From contig NZ_VWNA01000003.1 in the NCBI RefSeq assembly GCF_009600605.1, positions 620,001 to 684,000 on the forward strand: a stretch of 64,000 nt of DNA. Reading direction: 5' to 3'. Origin of the DNA: Segnochrobactrum spirostomi. Its GTDB lineage: Bacteria; Pseudomonadota; Alphaproteobacteria; Rhizobiales; Segnochrobactraceae. The notes below the pieces were generated by a model. The model saw nothing but the letters and a program-made list of their open reading frames with translations, had not been told where the DNA came from and searched no databases. Position numbers and translations under genes: made by a program. Below are positions 27,254-36,480 of this stretch, in pieces (within the stretch, counting starts at the first letter, position 1; each line of letters starts with the position of its first letter).

Positions 27254-27306
27254 GAGTTGTGATAACAACTCGTAGGGTGTGCTTATATGAGTTGCAATGT
27301 CAACTC
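27254..27306. promoter_or_regulatory. Two GAGTTG-N6-CAACTC inverted repeats upstream of the P450 gene
   Basis: Two 18-bp sites with identical arms: 27254-27271 (spacer TGATAA) and 27289-27306 (spacer CAATGT), start points 35 bp apart. MarR dimers bind inverted repeats of about this size, and a MarR gene ends the same cluster. The sites lie about 170-220 bases before the P450 ATG. The surrounding spacer (27085-27426) has no gene. On the minus strand TTGACA (27298-27303) overlaps the far site and may be a -35 element. Confidence 0.65.
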
Positions 27307-27426
27307 AAATCTCTCGACAAGAATTGGGCCGGCGTCGGCGGTCCCCGGCTCGGCAGCCTCGCCGAAAGAAAGCAAGGTCGGCCGCTCCCTCAAGGCGGGC
27401 CCGAACAGCGACGGCGGGGCGCTGTT

Positions 27427-28590
27427 TCAGCGGCCGGACAAGGGGCCGCCGAGGATGTTCTTCATGAGCCCGTCGAGGATATTCGAGCCGTCCTCCCGGC
27501 GCAGGTCGGCGTACCACCGCGTCGTCGCCCCGGGATCGGCGGCGTGGGTGATCTCGCAGCGCCGCCGCGCCTTCAAGACCAGCTCCCGCGTGCGCGGAGC
27601 CCGCGCGGCTTCGTAGGCCTGCAGCCCCGCGTCGAGCGAACCGTCGTGCCGCGACAGGGCCTCGGCGAGGACAACGGCGTCCTCCATCGCCATGCATCCG
27701 CCCTGCCCGATATCGGGGGTAGTGTTGTGGGCCGCGTCGCCGAGAAGGGCGACACGGCCTGTCACCCACGGCACGAACGGATCGATATCGAAGATCTCGA
27801 CACGGTTCGTCGTCTCCGGCTCGATGGCATCGATCAGAGCCTGAACCTCCGGCACCCAGCCGCCGAAATACGCGCGCAGCAGCGCCTTGTAGTCGGCGCG
27901 ATTGTTCTCGAGGCCGGAGGGCAACGGAACATCGAAGAAGAAATAGAAACGCCGGCCGGAGACTGGCATCAGCGACACCCGCTTGCCCTCGCCGACGAAC
28001 GTGGTCCAGCGATCGACCGGGGCGAACGCCCCGTCCATGGACACGAGGCCGTTCCAGTTGACGTAGCCGGCATAGCGGCGCACGACGACCTTGCCGAGCA
28101 CGTGGCGCCGCACGACCGAATGCGCGCCGTCGGCGCCGATCAGCAGATCGGCTTGCTCGCGGGTGCCGTCGGCAAAGACGGCGGTGACGCCATCGGCGCC
28201 TTCGTGAAGATCGGTCAGCTCGGTGCCGAAGCGGATATCGCCGCGGCCGAAGGCGGAGATCAGCATCGCCTGCAAATCCGCGCGCGAAACCGGATAGGCG
28301 CGGTGGCCGACGGCCTGCATCAGAGGATCGAGGCTGAACGCCGTCATCGTCTCGCCGGAGAGGCCGTCCACATAGGCCATCGCCCGCAGATCACCGCCGA
28401 TCGCTGCGATCTCGTCCCCGAGCTCCAACCGTTCGAGGCAGGCGACACCGTTCGACCACAGGGAGATGGCGGCGCCGACCGGCCTGATTTCCCTGACCCG
28501 CTCGTAGACCCGGACCTCATGACCGAGGCGCCGGAGCGCGAGGCCCGCACACAGGCCGCCCATGCCGGCACCGACGACGCTGATCTTCAT
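27427..28590 (-). CDS. hpxO: FAD-dependent monooxygenase, HpxO-like
   Basis: 387 residues. Rossmann motif GAGMGGLCAGLALRRLG at 7-23, the second FAD motif LIGADGAHSVVRR and the third RVALLGDAAHNTTPDIGQGG. Segments such as FVGEGKRVSLMPVS, RRYAGYVNWNGLV and VLKARRRCEITH are those of the urate hydroxylase HpxO of Klebsiella, as I remember it. HpxO uses NADH and O2 to hydroxylate urate in purine catabolism. No other purine genes are present here; the gene ends a run of pyrimidine-salvage genes, so a hydroxylation of a pyrimidine ring is an alternative. Confidence 0.82.
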   Translation of the reverse strand: MKISVVGAGMGGLCAGLALRRLGHEVRVYERVREIRPVGAAISLWSNGVACLERLELGDEIAAIGGDLRAMAYVDGLSGETMTAFSLDPLMQAVGHRAYPVSRADLQAMLISAFGRGDIRFGTELTDLHEGADGVTAVFADGTREQADLLIGADGAHSVVRRHVLGKVVVRRYAGYVNWNGLVSMDGAFAPVDRWTTFVGEGKRVSLMPVSGRRFYFFFDVPLPSGLENNRADYKALLRAYFGGWVPEVQALIDAIEPETTNRVEIFDIDPFVPWVTGRVALLGDAAHNTTPDIGQGGCMAMEDAVVLAEALSRHDGSLDAGLQAYEAARAPRTRELVLKARRRCEITHAADPGATTRWYADLRREDGSNILDGLMKNILGGPLSGR

Positions 28591-28737
28591 TCCCGAGTCG
28601 TTCCCAAATTGCGGACCCCAATCAGGAAGGAGGGCATAGTTCGCTTCGGTGCCGATGTCTTCGGATCTCGCGGCGTGCCCGCATTTCGCGCCCGTCGACG
28701 GGGTGACGATGAGGGAAGCCGTCTTGTGGCGGCCGTG

Positions 28738-30015
28738 TCACGCCCGCGGCGTGTTGGACCAGCCATGGATGAAGCGGATGAGGGATTTCGTGAAGGTCTT
28801 GAGCTGCGCGACCGAGACCTGCTCGTTGACGGCGTGGGCGTGCCGGAGATCGCCGGGCCCATAGATCGCCGCGGGAATGCCGGCGTCGCCGAACCAGCCG
28901 CCGTCGGTCACCGTGGGGGAGACGTCGAGGATCGCCGGGGCGCCCGTCTCCGTCGCGTGGGCGGCCGCGAGGAGGCCGACGGCCGGGTGGGCCGGATCGA
29001 CCTCGAGAGCCGGAAAGATCTCGCCGCGGTCGAGGATCATCGAGGTGCCGCCCCAGCGGAAGGTCGGGGGATGCGCGCGCATCCAGGGGTCGGCGTGAGC
29101 GAGCGCCAGCACCCAGTCCTCGATCTCGCGGGCGACCGCCTCGTGCTTTTCGTTCGGATAGGTGTGGACGGTGATCCAGAGCCGGCATTCGTCGGCGATG
29201 AAGGCGGCGTGGCGGCCACCCTCGATCACCGCGGGATTGATGGTCGTCGCGCCGGGTGGGCAGCCGGGATAGGACTTCGTCACCGCCCAGTGCCGCTCGA
29301 GCTCCTGGAGGCCGAGCACGATCTTCGCCATCTTCTCGATGGCGCTCGCACCGAACAGCCCGCCGCCGGCATGGATCATCTGCCGGCGGGTGCCGTCGTG
29401 GAAGGTCTGCGGGCTTTTCAGCACGATCCAGCCGGTGATGACGCCGCCCTGCCCCTGGATGCGCAGGTCGGAGGTGTCGACCACCAGGGCGAAGTCGGCC
29501 GTGTAGCCGCGGGTGCAGCATTGCAGCGTGCCCGCCTCGCCGACCTCCTCGCCGATCACCGATTGAAAGATGATGTCGCCGCCGAGAGCCGCGCCGCCCT
29601 CCTTGAGGATCGTGAGGGCGAACAGGGCGCCGGCGAGGCCGCCCTTCATGTCCGCCGCACCGCGGCCGATCACGGCACCGTCGCGGACCACCGGCTCGAA
29701 CGGCCCCGTCTCCCAGGCCTCGCCCGCCTGCACCTCGGCGACGTCCATGTGGCCGTTGAGGATCAGGCTGCGATGGCGCTCGGGGTCGGCGCCCTTGAGA
29801 ACGCCGACCACGTTCGGATCGCCGGGATGGACGTCCCAGGTGTCGATGGCAAAGCCGAGCGCGGCGAGTTCGCCGGCCATGAAGGCCTGCGCCAGTGCGG
29901 TGTTGCGGGCCGGCGGTGACGGCGTCTCGAAGGCGATCAGCCGGCAGAGGAGATCGACGAGGCGATCCTCCTCCGCATCGACCCGCGCCAGAATGCCATC
30001 GAGATCGCCCGCCAT
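28738..30015 (-). CDS. M20-family amidohydrolase, candidate formylaminopyrimidine deformylase (YlmB type)
   Basis: 425 residues from the ATG at 30015, which has GGGAGG 6 bases upstream; a GTG at 30018 is also possible. Belongs to the ArgE/DapE/acylase group: metal ligands in LNGHMDVAEVQAG and GRGAADMKGGLAG, the catalytic Glu-Glu in VIGEEVGEAG. In Bacillus, YlmB is an M20 member that deformylates N-formyl-4-amino-5-aminomethyl-2-methylpyrimidine in thiamin salvage. The same neighbours, a ThiXYZ-like importer and TenA, lie just upstream here, so I favour this role over acetylornithine deacetylase. Confidence 0.78.
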   Translation of the reverse strand: MAGDLDGILARVDAEEDRLVDLLCRLIAFETPSPPARNTALAQAFMAGELAALGFAIDTWDVHPGDPNVVGVLKGADPERHRSLILNGHMDVAEVQAGEAWETGPFEPVVRDGAVIGRGAADMKGGLAGALFALTILKEGGAALGGDIIFQSVIGEEVGEAGTLQCCTRGYTADFALVVDTSDLRIQGQGGVITGWIVLKSPQTFHDGTRRQMIHAGGGLFGASAIEKMAKIVLGLQELERHWAVTKSYPGCPPGATTINPAVIEGGRHAAFIADECRLWITVHTYPNEKHEAVAREIEDWVLALAHADPWMRAHPPTFRWGGTSMILDRGEIFPALEVDPAHPAVGLLAAAHATETGAPAILDVSPTVTDGGWFGDAGIPAAIYGPGDLRHAHAVNEQVSVAQLKTFTKSLIRFIHGWSNTPRA

Positions 30016-30044
30016 CACCGCCTCCCGCCTGTCCGCTTAGCCGC

Positions 30045-30983
30045 TCACTTCAGTTCGACGGCATAATCCGAGACCGGAAGATCCTTCGTGATCACCTTGT
30101 TGTCCAAAAGGAATTTGGCGTAAGCCTGATAACGCGCCGTATCGAGCGCCGCCGGGTCCTTGTCGAACAGGGGCAGGGTCTCGCGCCACGCGGTCTTGTT
30201 GAGCTCGTTGTCGAGATCCTTGTGCTCCTTGGCGAAGGCCTCCCACGTCTCGGTCGGGTGGGCGAGAAGGTACTCGGTCCCCTTCTTGAGCGCGGCCAGG
30301 AACTTCTTCAGCTTCGGCTCGCCGAGGGCGTCCTTGTTGGCGAGGATGATCAGTTCGTCATAGGTCGGGATGCCGTTGTCCTCGACCTTGAAGACGACCG
30401 GATCGGCACCGCGCTCCTTGAGCTCGTTCGCCTCGAAATTGCGGTAGCCGCCGATCACCCCGTCGACCTGCTTGGAGAGCAGCGCGGAGACGAGCTGGAA
30501 ATTGACGTTGACGAGTTTCACGTCCGAGAGCTTGACGCCGTGGTCGGCGAGCATGGTGCCGAGCGTCGCCTCCTCGATGCCGCTCACCGAATAGCCGATC
30601 GTCTTGCCCTTGAAATCGGCCATCGTCTTGATGCCGCTCGAGCCGAGCGCCAGCACCGTGTTGAGCGGGGCGTCGATCAGGGTGCCGATGCGCACCAGCG
30701 GCAGACCCTGCTGGGCATAGAGATAAAGCTGCGGCTGGTAGGAGATCGCGACGTCGGCCTGCTTCGCCGCGACGAGGCGGGGCGGCGTCGAGGGATCGGA
30801 CGGCGGGATGATCTCGACGTCGAGCCCCTCATCCTTGAAGGCGCCGATCTGCTGGGCGACCAGCAGCGGCGCATGATCCGGATTGATGAACCAATCGAGC
30901 AGCACGGTCACCTTCTCCGCCGCCGAGGCGGCGGAGATCGTCATCAGCGTGAAGGCAAGGCCCAAAGCGGCTTTCCGAAGCAT
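30045..30983 (-). CDS. thiY: NMT1/THI5-like substrate-binding protein (ThiY type)
   Basis: 312 residues. Signal peptide LGLAFTLMTISAASAA, then the NMT1/THI5-like periplasmic fold (VTVLLDWFINPDHAPLLVAQQIGAFKDEGLDVEI, with DWFxNPDHAP the family hallmark). ThiY binds formylaminopyrimidine, a thiamin breakdown product. The start at 30983 is the only ATG in front of the signal peptide. It is followed after 29 bases by the M20 gene and preceded by the permease and ATPase genes. Confidence 0.87.
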   Translation of the reverse strand: MLRKAALGLAFTLMTISAASAAEKVTVLLDWFINPDHAPLLVAQQIGAFKDEGLDVEIIPPSDPSTPPRLVAAKQADVAISYQPQLYLYAQQGLPLVRIGTLIDAPLNTVLALGSSGIKTMADFKGKTIGYSVSGIEEATLGTMLADHGVKLSDVKLVNVNFQLVSALLSKQVDGVIGGYRNFEANELKERGADPVVFKVEDNGIPTYDELIILANKDALGEPKLKKFLAALKKGTEYLLAHPTETWEAFAKEHKDLDNELNKTAWRETLPLFDKDPAALDTARYQAYAKFLLDNKVITKDLPVSDYAVELK

Positions 30984-31045
30984 GTCCGGCTCCAAGGTTG
31001 GGGGGTGGCGGTTGCGGGAGGTGGTTGCGGGGTCTTGGGAGGGGG

Positions 31046-31819
31046 TCAGGCGGGGCGGTCCGCCGCGGGCACCCAATACAGCATGCGGGCTACCGCGACA
31101 TCGACGAGCTTCCAGATGAGAACGGCGAGCACGGCGAGGATGAAGAGCGCCGCGAAGCAGGTCTCCGTCTGCATGCGGGCGTTGGCGTTCAGCATGACGT
31201 AGCCGAGGCCGCCGGCGGCGCCGACCCATTCGCCGATCACGGCGCCGATCGGTGCCACCGCGGCGGCGACCCTGAGGCCCGAGCCGAAGGCCGGCAGCGC
31301 CGCCATCAGCCGGACGTGGCGAACCTGGGCGGCGGGCGAGGCCCCCATGGTGCGGGCGAGATCGAGCCAGCCGGGCTCTGTGCGCTTCAACCCGTCGAAG
31401 AAGGAGGCCGCGACGGGGAAGAAGATGACGAGCACGGCCATGACCACCTTCGAGGTGAGGCCGAAGCCGAACCAGAGCACCAGGAGCGGCGCGAGGGCGA
31501 AGACCGGGATCGCTTGGGAGATGACGAGGACCGGCATCATCCAGCGCTCGAAGGTCGCCGAAACCATCATCGCGAGCGCCAGCGCCGCCCCGAGCAGGAG
31601 GCCGAAGCCGAGCCCGAGAACGATCTCGCCGAGGGTGATCGCCGTGTTGGAGATCAGGAATTCCCGTCCGCTCCACAACGCGCCCGCGACCGAGGGCGGC
31701 GACGGCAGCATGTAAGGCGGGATGCCGAGGAGCGTGACCGCCCACCAGACGAGGATCAGGCCGACCGCGATGACGAGGCCGCGCAGGCCGGGGTGGAGCG
31801 TGGGCAGGGTGCGGGGCAT
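31046..31819 (-). CDS. thiX: ABC transporter permease (ThiX/SsuC type)
   Basis: 257 residues with about six hydrophobic helices and the inner-membrane EAA loop (LARTMGASPAAQVRHVRLMAALPAFGSGLRVAAA). Family members transport nitrate, sulfonates, or thiamin-derived pyrimidines; the ThiY-like binding protein and TenA next door favour the last. Its ATG overlaps the stop of the ATPase gene (ATGA). Confidence 0.88.
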   Translation of the reverse strand: MPRTLPTLHPGLRGLVIAVGLILVWWAVTLLGIPPYMLPSPPSVAGALWSGREFLISNTAITLGEIVLGLGFGLLLGAALALAMMVSATFERWMMPVLVISQAIPVFALAPLLVLWFGFGLTSKVVMAVLVIFFPVAASFFDGLKRTEPGWLDLARTMGASPAAQVRHVRLMAALPAFGSGLRVAAAVAPIGAVIGEWVGAAGGLGYVMLNANARMQTETCFAALFILAVLAVLIWKLVDVAVARMLYWVPAADRPA

Positions 31820-32595
31820 CAGCTCGCCTCCACCATGAGCCGCAGGAGATGACCTTGGCTGTGCAGCAGATCCGGGTCGTCGGGCGCGCGGGGCGGCTTG
31901 CCCGCGACCACGATCGGCGCCCCGAGCGTCGCCGGCGCGCCGGCGAGCACCATCAGCCGGTGACCGAGGCGGCAGGCTTCCATCGGATCGTGGGTGATGA
32001 GGAGCACCGTACGACCCTCGAGGAGCTCGGCCGCGAGATCCTGCACCCGGGCTCGGGTGATCGCGTCGAGCGCGGAGAACGGTTCGTCCATGAGCACGAT
32101 CGGCCGGCGCTCGTAGAGTGTGCGCGCGATCGCGACCCGCTGGCGCATGCCGCCCGACAAGGCCGACGGCAATGCCTTGCGGCGCTCGGCGAGGCCGACG
32201 CGCTCGAGGAGGTGGCCGGCCCAGTCGAGGTCCGCCTTCTCGCCCCGGAGGCGCGCCCCGAGGGTCACGTTCTCGATCACCGAGAGCCAGGGATAGAGCA
32301 GATCCTGCTGGCCCATATAGGCGATGCGCCCCGGGATCGGGGCGCCGTCGGTGCCGACGACGCGGCCGGTCGTCGCCTTGGCGAGGCCGGCGATGATCTT
32401 GAGGAGGCTCGACTTGCCGACGCCGCTCGACCCGAGCAGCGCCACGAACTCGCCGCCGGCGATCTCGAAGGTGAGATTGTCGAAGACGAGATGGCTCTCG
32501 AACCGAAGCGAAAGCCCCTCGATCCGGATGCCGGGCGGCGCCGGCGGCGGCAGATCGGCCGCCTCGATCGTCTCCGGATCGGGTTTCGTGTGCAT
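31819..32595 (-). CDS. thiZ: ABC transporter ATP-binding protein (ThiZ type)
   Basis: About 258 residues from the ATG at 32595; the frame is open further upstream, but that stretch overlaps the tenA end and looks non-coding. Walker A GSSGVGKSS, signature LSGGMRQRVAIART, Walker B IVLMDEPFSALD, switch His in LLITHDPMEA. It powers the ThiX-type permease. The gene sits 52 bases downstream of tenA. Confidence 0.88.
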   Translation of the reverse strand: MHTKPDPETIEAADLPPPAPPGIRIEGLSLRFESHLVFDNLTFEIAGGEFVALLGSSGVGKSSLLKIIAGLAKATTGRVVGTDGAPIPGRIAYMGQQDLLYPWLSVIENVTLGARLRGEKADLDWAGHLLERVGLAERRKALPSALSGGMRQRVAIARTLYERRPIVLMDEPFSALDAITRARVQDLAAELLEGRTVLLITHDPMEACRLGHRLMVLAGAPATLGAPIVVAGKPPRAPDDPDLLHSQGHLLRLMVEAS

Positions 32596-32647
32596 CGTCA
32601 AGACGCTCTCCTCGTCCAGCCGGACCGGCGGCACAGCGGGTGGTGGC

Positions 32648-33349
32648 TCAGGCGGCGTCGAGGCCCATCTGCCAGAACGCGGATTCGAGCCGGGTCGCGG
32701 TCGTGAAGATCTCCGACAGGCTGTCGAAGCGGGCGTCGCCACCGCGCCGGCGTCCGACCTCGTCGATCGCGCGGATCGCCTTGGCGACGCTCTCCCGGTA
32801 TTCCTCGCCCTCGTAATTGCGCAGCCACGCACCGTAGGGGCTGCCGTCGAGCACGGTCGTCGGATCGGCCATCAGGATCTCGCCGATCTCGCCGTAGCCG
32901 GCGACGCACGGCAGGAGCGCGGCCATCAGGTCGAGGGCATCGCCGGTGAGCCCGACATCGATGACGTAGCGGGTGTAGGTGATGGTCTGCGGCGCCTCGG
33001 GCTCGGCGAGGATGGCATCTTCCTCGAGCCCCCAGGAGCGGCAATAGCCGATATGGACCGGCAGTTCGCCGACGATGGCGTTGAGCGAGGCGGTCGCTGA
33101 GCGAATGTCGGCGATCGAGGTGCTCTTGTAGACGAGGAGCCCGTAGGCGCGGGCGAAGTGGATCAGGAACAGGTAATCCTGGGTGAGGAAGCGGCGGAAG
33201 CAGCGCTCCGGCAACGTGCCGCGACCGAGCTGCTGCACGAAGGGATGGCGCACATAATGCGTCCACTCCTCGCCCGCCGCCGCGCGCAGCCGGCCGAACA
33301 GACCATATTCGAAGTCGATCTCACTCATTTCCGCCTCGACCGCTGACAT
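32648..33349 (-). CDS. tenA: TenA-family aminopyrimidine aminohydrolase (thiaminase II)
   Basis: 233 residues. The active-site cysteine is Cys148 in ALLPCVAGYGEIGE, and the C-terminal catalytic Glu is Glu222 in RLESAFWQM, so this is the classic TenA_C group. TenA hydrolyses 4-amino-5-aminomethyl-2-methylpyrimidine to HMP, or cleaves thiamin. It is the first gene of the salvage operon; AAGGAG lies about 10 bases before the ATG at 33349. I found no TPP-riboswitch core in the 122 bases upstream. Confidence 0.92.
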   Translation of the reverse strand: MSAVEAEMSEIDFEYGLFGRLRAAAGEEWTHYVRHPFVQQLGRGTLPERCFRRFLTQDYLFLIHFARAYGLLVYKSTSIADIRSATASLNAIVGELPVHIGYCRSWGLEEDAILAEPEAPQTITYTRYVIDVGLTGDALDLMAALLPCVAGYGEIGEILMADPTTVLDGSPYGAWLRNYEGEEYRESVAKAIRAIDEVGRRRGGDARFDSLSEIFTTATRLESAFWQMGLDAA

Positions 33350-33471
33350 CCCGGTCGCTCCTTACCATTCCGGCCGCGTCAGGTCGCGATCACGGTCCGC
33401 TCAAAAGGCGCCGGCCCGCGACATCTTTTTCCAGAAGGCCGCTGCGTCGCGGCTCCGAGGCGCATGCGGGC

Positions 33472-34800
33472 TCATTCCGCGGCACGGCGAACCACGACCA
33501 TCTTGTCCTTGATCCGCCGGAACGCCGCGTTCGCCTCGCGCACCACCAGGCCTTCGTCGATGCGGGTGAGCTTGCGCCCCTGCATCACGACGGCGCCGTC
33601 GATGATCGAGGTGTCGACGACGCTGCCGTTCGACGCGAAGACGAGGTGGCTCGTCATGTGCACCGGGGTATCGCGCAGAAGGGGCGTGAAGATCGCGCTG
33701 TTGGTGTCGATCAGGATCACGTCCGCCTTGTAGCCCGGCGTGAGCTGGCCGGTCTTGTGACCGAGTGCCCGCGCGCCGTTGCGCGTCGCCATCAGGAGCA
33801 CGTCCTTCGCCTGCATCAGGCTGGCGTCGACCCGGCTCGCCCGCTGGAGCAGCGATGCATATTTCATGACTTCGAACATGTCGGCGCTGTTGTTGCACTC
33901 GACGGCGTCGTGGCCGAGCCCGACATTGATGCCCGCCGCGATCATCTCCGGGACCCGGGCGATGCCGTTGCCGAGCTTCGCGTTGGAGTTCGGATTGTGG
34001 GATATATGGGTGCCCGTCTCGGCCACCATCGCGATCTCGCGATCGTCGAGCCAGACGCAATGGGCGGCGACGCAATCGGGGCCCAGGAGACCGGTTTCGT
34101 AGGCGAGTTCGGTCGGCCTGCGGCCGAACTGCCGCAGGCAGAAATCGACCTCGGTCTTCGACTCGTTGAGATGGACGTGGATGCCGGCCCCGAGCTGATC
34201 GGCGAGCTTGCGGGCATCGCGCAAGAGCTCCGGCGACGCGAGCGGCAGCCACTCGATGCCGATGCGCACCTCGATCCGCCCGTTCGCCTTACCGTGGTTG
34301 GTGACGAACGCGTCCTGGTTGTCGCGCAGGCTGTCGAGGTCGTGCTCGTCGAGGGCGACATCGTTGCTCAAGACGGCGCGGATGCCGATCTCCTCCGCGG
34401 CAACCGCGAGCGCGTCGAGCTGGCGGTACATGTCGTTGACGGTGGTGGTCCCGCCCTTCACCGATTCCATGTAGCTCGCGAGCGCCACCCAGTAGGCCGC
34501 CTCGGGATCGAGCGCGCGGATCAGCGGATACCAGCACTCGTCGAGATATTCCCAGAGCGGCATGTGGTCGTTGAACCCCTTGCCGATCGCCGTGTGGTAA
34601 TGAAGATCGATCAGCCCGGGCATCACGATCTTGTCGGTCGCATCGATCACGATGTCGTCCGGCCCCACGGCCACCGGCGGGTCGCCAGCGAAGATCGTCT
34701 TGATCTCGTTGCCTTCGATGACGAGGCCACCCCGTTCGTGATAGGTGCCCGCCTCGTCCAAGGTGAGGATCATGCCGTTGCGGATGATGAGGCGTGACAT
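33472..34800 (-). CDS. Amidohydrolase-superfamily deaminase (cytosine deaminase/MtaD-like)
   Basis: 442 residues. Metal ligands His67 and His69 (IDLHYHTAIG), then HVHLNESKTE, AAHCVWLD and the conserved Asp in GLGHDAVECNNSADMF, as in the guanine/SAH/chlorohydrolase (SsnA, MtaD, TrzN) group that removes amino or chloro groups from heterocycles. Given the TenA and Rut-like neighbours, a likely substrate is a 4-aminopyrimidine; deamination would make it look like uracil or thymine to a RutA-type oxygenase. That is inference. A palindromic regulator-site variant lies about 130 bases upstream of the ATG. Confidence 0.85.
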   Translation of the reverse strand: MSRLIIRNGMILTLDEAGTYHERGGLVIEGNEIKTIFAGDPPVAVGPDDIVIDATDKIVMPGLIDLHYHTAIGKGFNDHMPLWEYLDECWYPLIRALDPEAAYWVALASYMESVKGGTTTVNDMYRQLDALAVAAEEIGIRAVLSNDVALDEHDLDSLRDNQDAFVTNHGKANGRIEVRIGIEWLPLASPELLRDARKLADQLGAGIHVHLNESKTEVDFCLRQFGRRPTELAYETGLLGPDCVAAHCVWLDDREIAMVAETGTHISHNPNSNAKLGNGIARVPEMIAAGINVGLGHDAVECNNSADMFEVMKYASLLQRASRVDASLMQAKDVLLMATRNGARALGHKTGQLTPGYKADVILIDTNSAIFTPLLRDTPVHMTSHLVFASNGSVVDTSIIDGAVVMQGRKLTRIDEGLVVREANAAFRRIKDKMVVVRRAAE

Positions 34801-34916
34801 TGTTGGGACCTCGAAGCTAAAGTTGTTTCAAGACCTCGGGACGTCTATCGTAAGTTGACGCCAAGACGAGGGGTCGCCTCAGCCTAACAGTGCCCGACCG
34901 GGGCTCGTCGTCGAGA

Positions 34917-35474
34917 CTAGGCAACACCCCGTTGCCCGTCCGGCAACGCCAACGGCACCGTCCCGCGATAGCCGCGCTCGACGTGGACCAAGGGATCGCC
35001 GCCACCCTCGCGGAGGCGCACCTGCTCGACCGACGCGATGAAGATCGCGTGCGAGGCATGGTCCACGATGCGCTCGGTGCGGCAGACGAACGCCGAGAGC
35101 GCATCGGCGAGCACGATCGCAGTGCCGTCCTCGTGCCATGTCTCGCCGCGGAAGCGCTCCTCCCGACGCGAGGGATCGCCGAACGGCAAAGACACCGAAA
35201 GCTGATCCGCGGCCAGGACCGAGACACCGAACCGCCCCGCCTCGACCAGCGGCCGGTAGGCCGACGAGGTTCGGCTCACACAGACGAGCAGCGACGGCGG
35301 GTCGACCGCGAGCGACGTCACGGACGTCACGGCCAGGCCATGCCGCGCGCCCTCGATCACCACGGCGACGATCGAGACACCCGACGCGAGCCGCCGCATG
35401 CCGGATTTGAACGCGGCCGGGTCCGCCGTCGGCGCGGCCGGGTCTGACGGAGCGGTGGCGGAGAGCGTCGTCAT
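34917..35474 (-). CDS. Flavin reductase-like protein (RutF/HpaC type)
   Basis: 185 residues from the ATG at 35474, with GGAGGG before it. The flavin reductase-like FMN-binding split barrel is seen in FKSGMRRLASGVSIVAV, GLAVTSVTSLAVDPPSLLVCVSRTSS and HAIFIASVEQVR. Such proteins use NADH to supply reduced FMN to a monooxygenase; the RutA-like oxygenase at 38981 is the obvious client. The gene is 23 bases downstream of the quinone oxidoreductase gene. Confidence 0.88.
   Translation of the reverse strand: MTTLSATAPSDPAAPTADPAAFKSGMRRLASGVSIVAVVIEGARHGLAVTSVTSLAVDPPSLLVCVSRTSSAYRPLVEAGRFGVSVLAADQLSVSLPFGDPSRREERFRGETWHEDGTAIVLADALSAFVCRTERIVDHASHAIFIASVEQVRLREGGGDPLVHVERGYRGTVPLALPDGQRGVA
34931..34947. 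promoter_or_regulatory. Degenerate copy of the GTTGCC-N5-GGCAAC palindrome
   Basis: GTTGCCCGTCCGGCAAC, a near-palindrome (7 of 8 bases pair) with the same arms and spacing as the two perfect sites at 37809 and 38833. It lies inside the last codons of the flavin reductase gene, upstream of the deaminase gene. LysR regulators bind T-N11-A motifs of this form. Position inside coding sequence lowers confidence. Confidence 0.4.
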
Positions 35475-35497
35475 GGGCAACCCTCCGCCGGCGCGTG

Positions 35498-36471
35498 TCA
35501 CGGGATCAAGAGGAGCGAGCCGGTGGTCCGGCGCGCCTCGAGATCGGCATGGGCCTGCGCCGCCTCCGCGAGCGGGTAGCGGCCGACATCCCCGGCGCCG
35601 AGCACGCCGGACGAAAGGAGACCGAACAGCGCGGCCGCTCCCTCCTCGATCTGCGCCCGGCTCGCCATGTAATGAGCGATCGAGCAACGGGTGAAGAAGA
35701 GCGAGCCCTTGGCGCCGAAGATGCCGCCGTCGTTCTGCGGGATCGGGCCGGAGGCCGTGCCGAAGCTCACCATCAGGCCACGCGGACGCAGCGTGTCGAG
35801 CGACGCCGCGAAGGTCGTGCGGCCGACGGAATCGTAGACGACATCGACCCCCTCCGGCGCGATCGCCCGGACGTCCGCGGCGAAGCTGCCGTCGTCATTG
35901 ACGATCACATGGTCACAACCTGCCGCAGAAGCGAGGGCCGCCTTCTCCTGCGACCCGACGATGCCGATCGTGGTGGCGCCGAGATGCTTCAGCCAGGTGG
36001 CGGCGATCCGCCCGACGCCGCCCGCGGCGGCATGGAGGAGAATGCGGTCCCCCGGCTTCGCCGCATGGACCTTGTGAACGAGGTAGAACGCCGTGAGGCC
36101 CTTGAAGAGTAGCGCGGCGGCGACGTCGAACGGGATCTCGTCGGGCAACTTCACGACGCGGGCCGCCGGGACCAGCCGCACCGTGGAATAGGCCCCGGCG
36201 GGCCGCCGAGATAGCCGATCCGGTCGCCGGGCGCGAGATGGCCGACATTAGCCCCGACCGCCTCCACCACGCCGGCGCCCTCGACGCCGAGGCCGCTCGG
36301 CAGCGGCAGCGGATAGACACCGCTGCGATGATAGACGTCGATGTAGTTGACGCCGATCGCCTCGTGGCGGACGCGGACCTCGTCGGGTCCCGGTGTGCCG
36401 GGGTCGCGGTCGACCCATGCCAAGACGTCCGGTCCGCCCGTCGCCGCGATCTGAAAAGCTCCGTCCGACAC
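35498..36471 (-). pseudogene. NADPH:quinone oxidoreductase-like MDR protein, frameshifted
   Basis: About 324 residues once repaired. The N-terminal half (36471 to about 36197) has the GroES-like fold (VRVRHEAIGVNYIDVYHRSGVYPLPLPSGLG); the rest has the Rossmann nucleotide site AAAGGVGRIAATWLKHLGA. One extra C in the plus-strand run at 36193-36196 joins the halves as GGPPGAYSTVRLVP, the normal family sequence. It lacks zinc ligands, as in QOR/zeta-crystallin. In this operon it may reduce an enal or other unsaturated intermediate; the substrate is not evident. Confidence 0.85.
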
Positions 36472-36480
36472 GATGCCACC

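Noticed and set aside
28738-30015. Acetylornithine deacetylase (ArgE) for the M20 gene.
   Set aside because: Same superfamily, but the neighbours are thiamin-salvage genes and none are arginine genes; the deformylase role fits better, though it is not proven.
33350-33471. TPP riboswitch upstream of the tenA/thi operon.
   Set aside because: The conserved CTGAGA and ACCTGA-type elements are not present; the region is an ordinary spacer as far as I can see.
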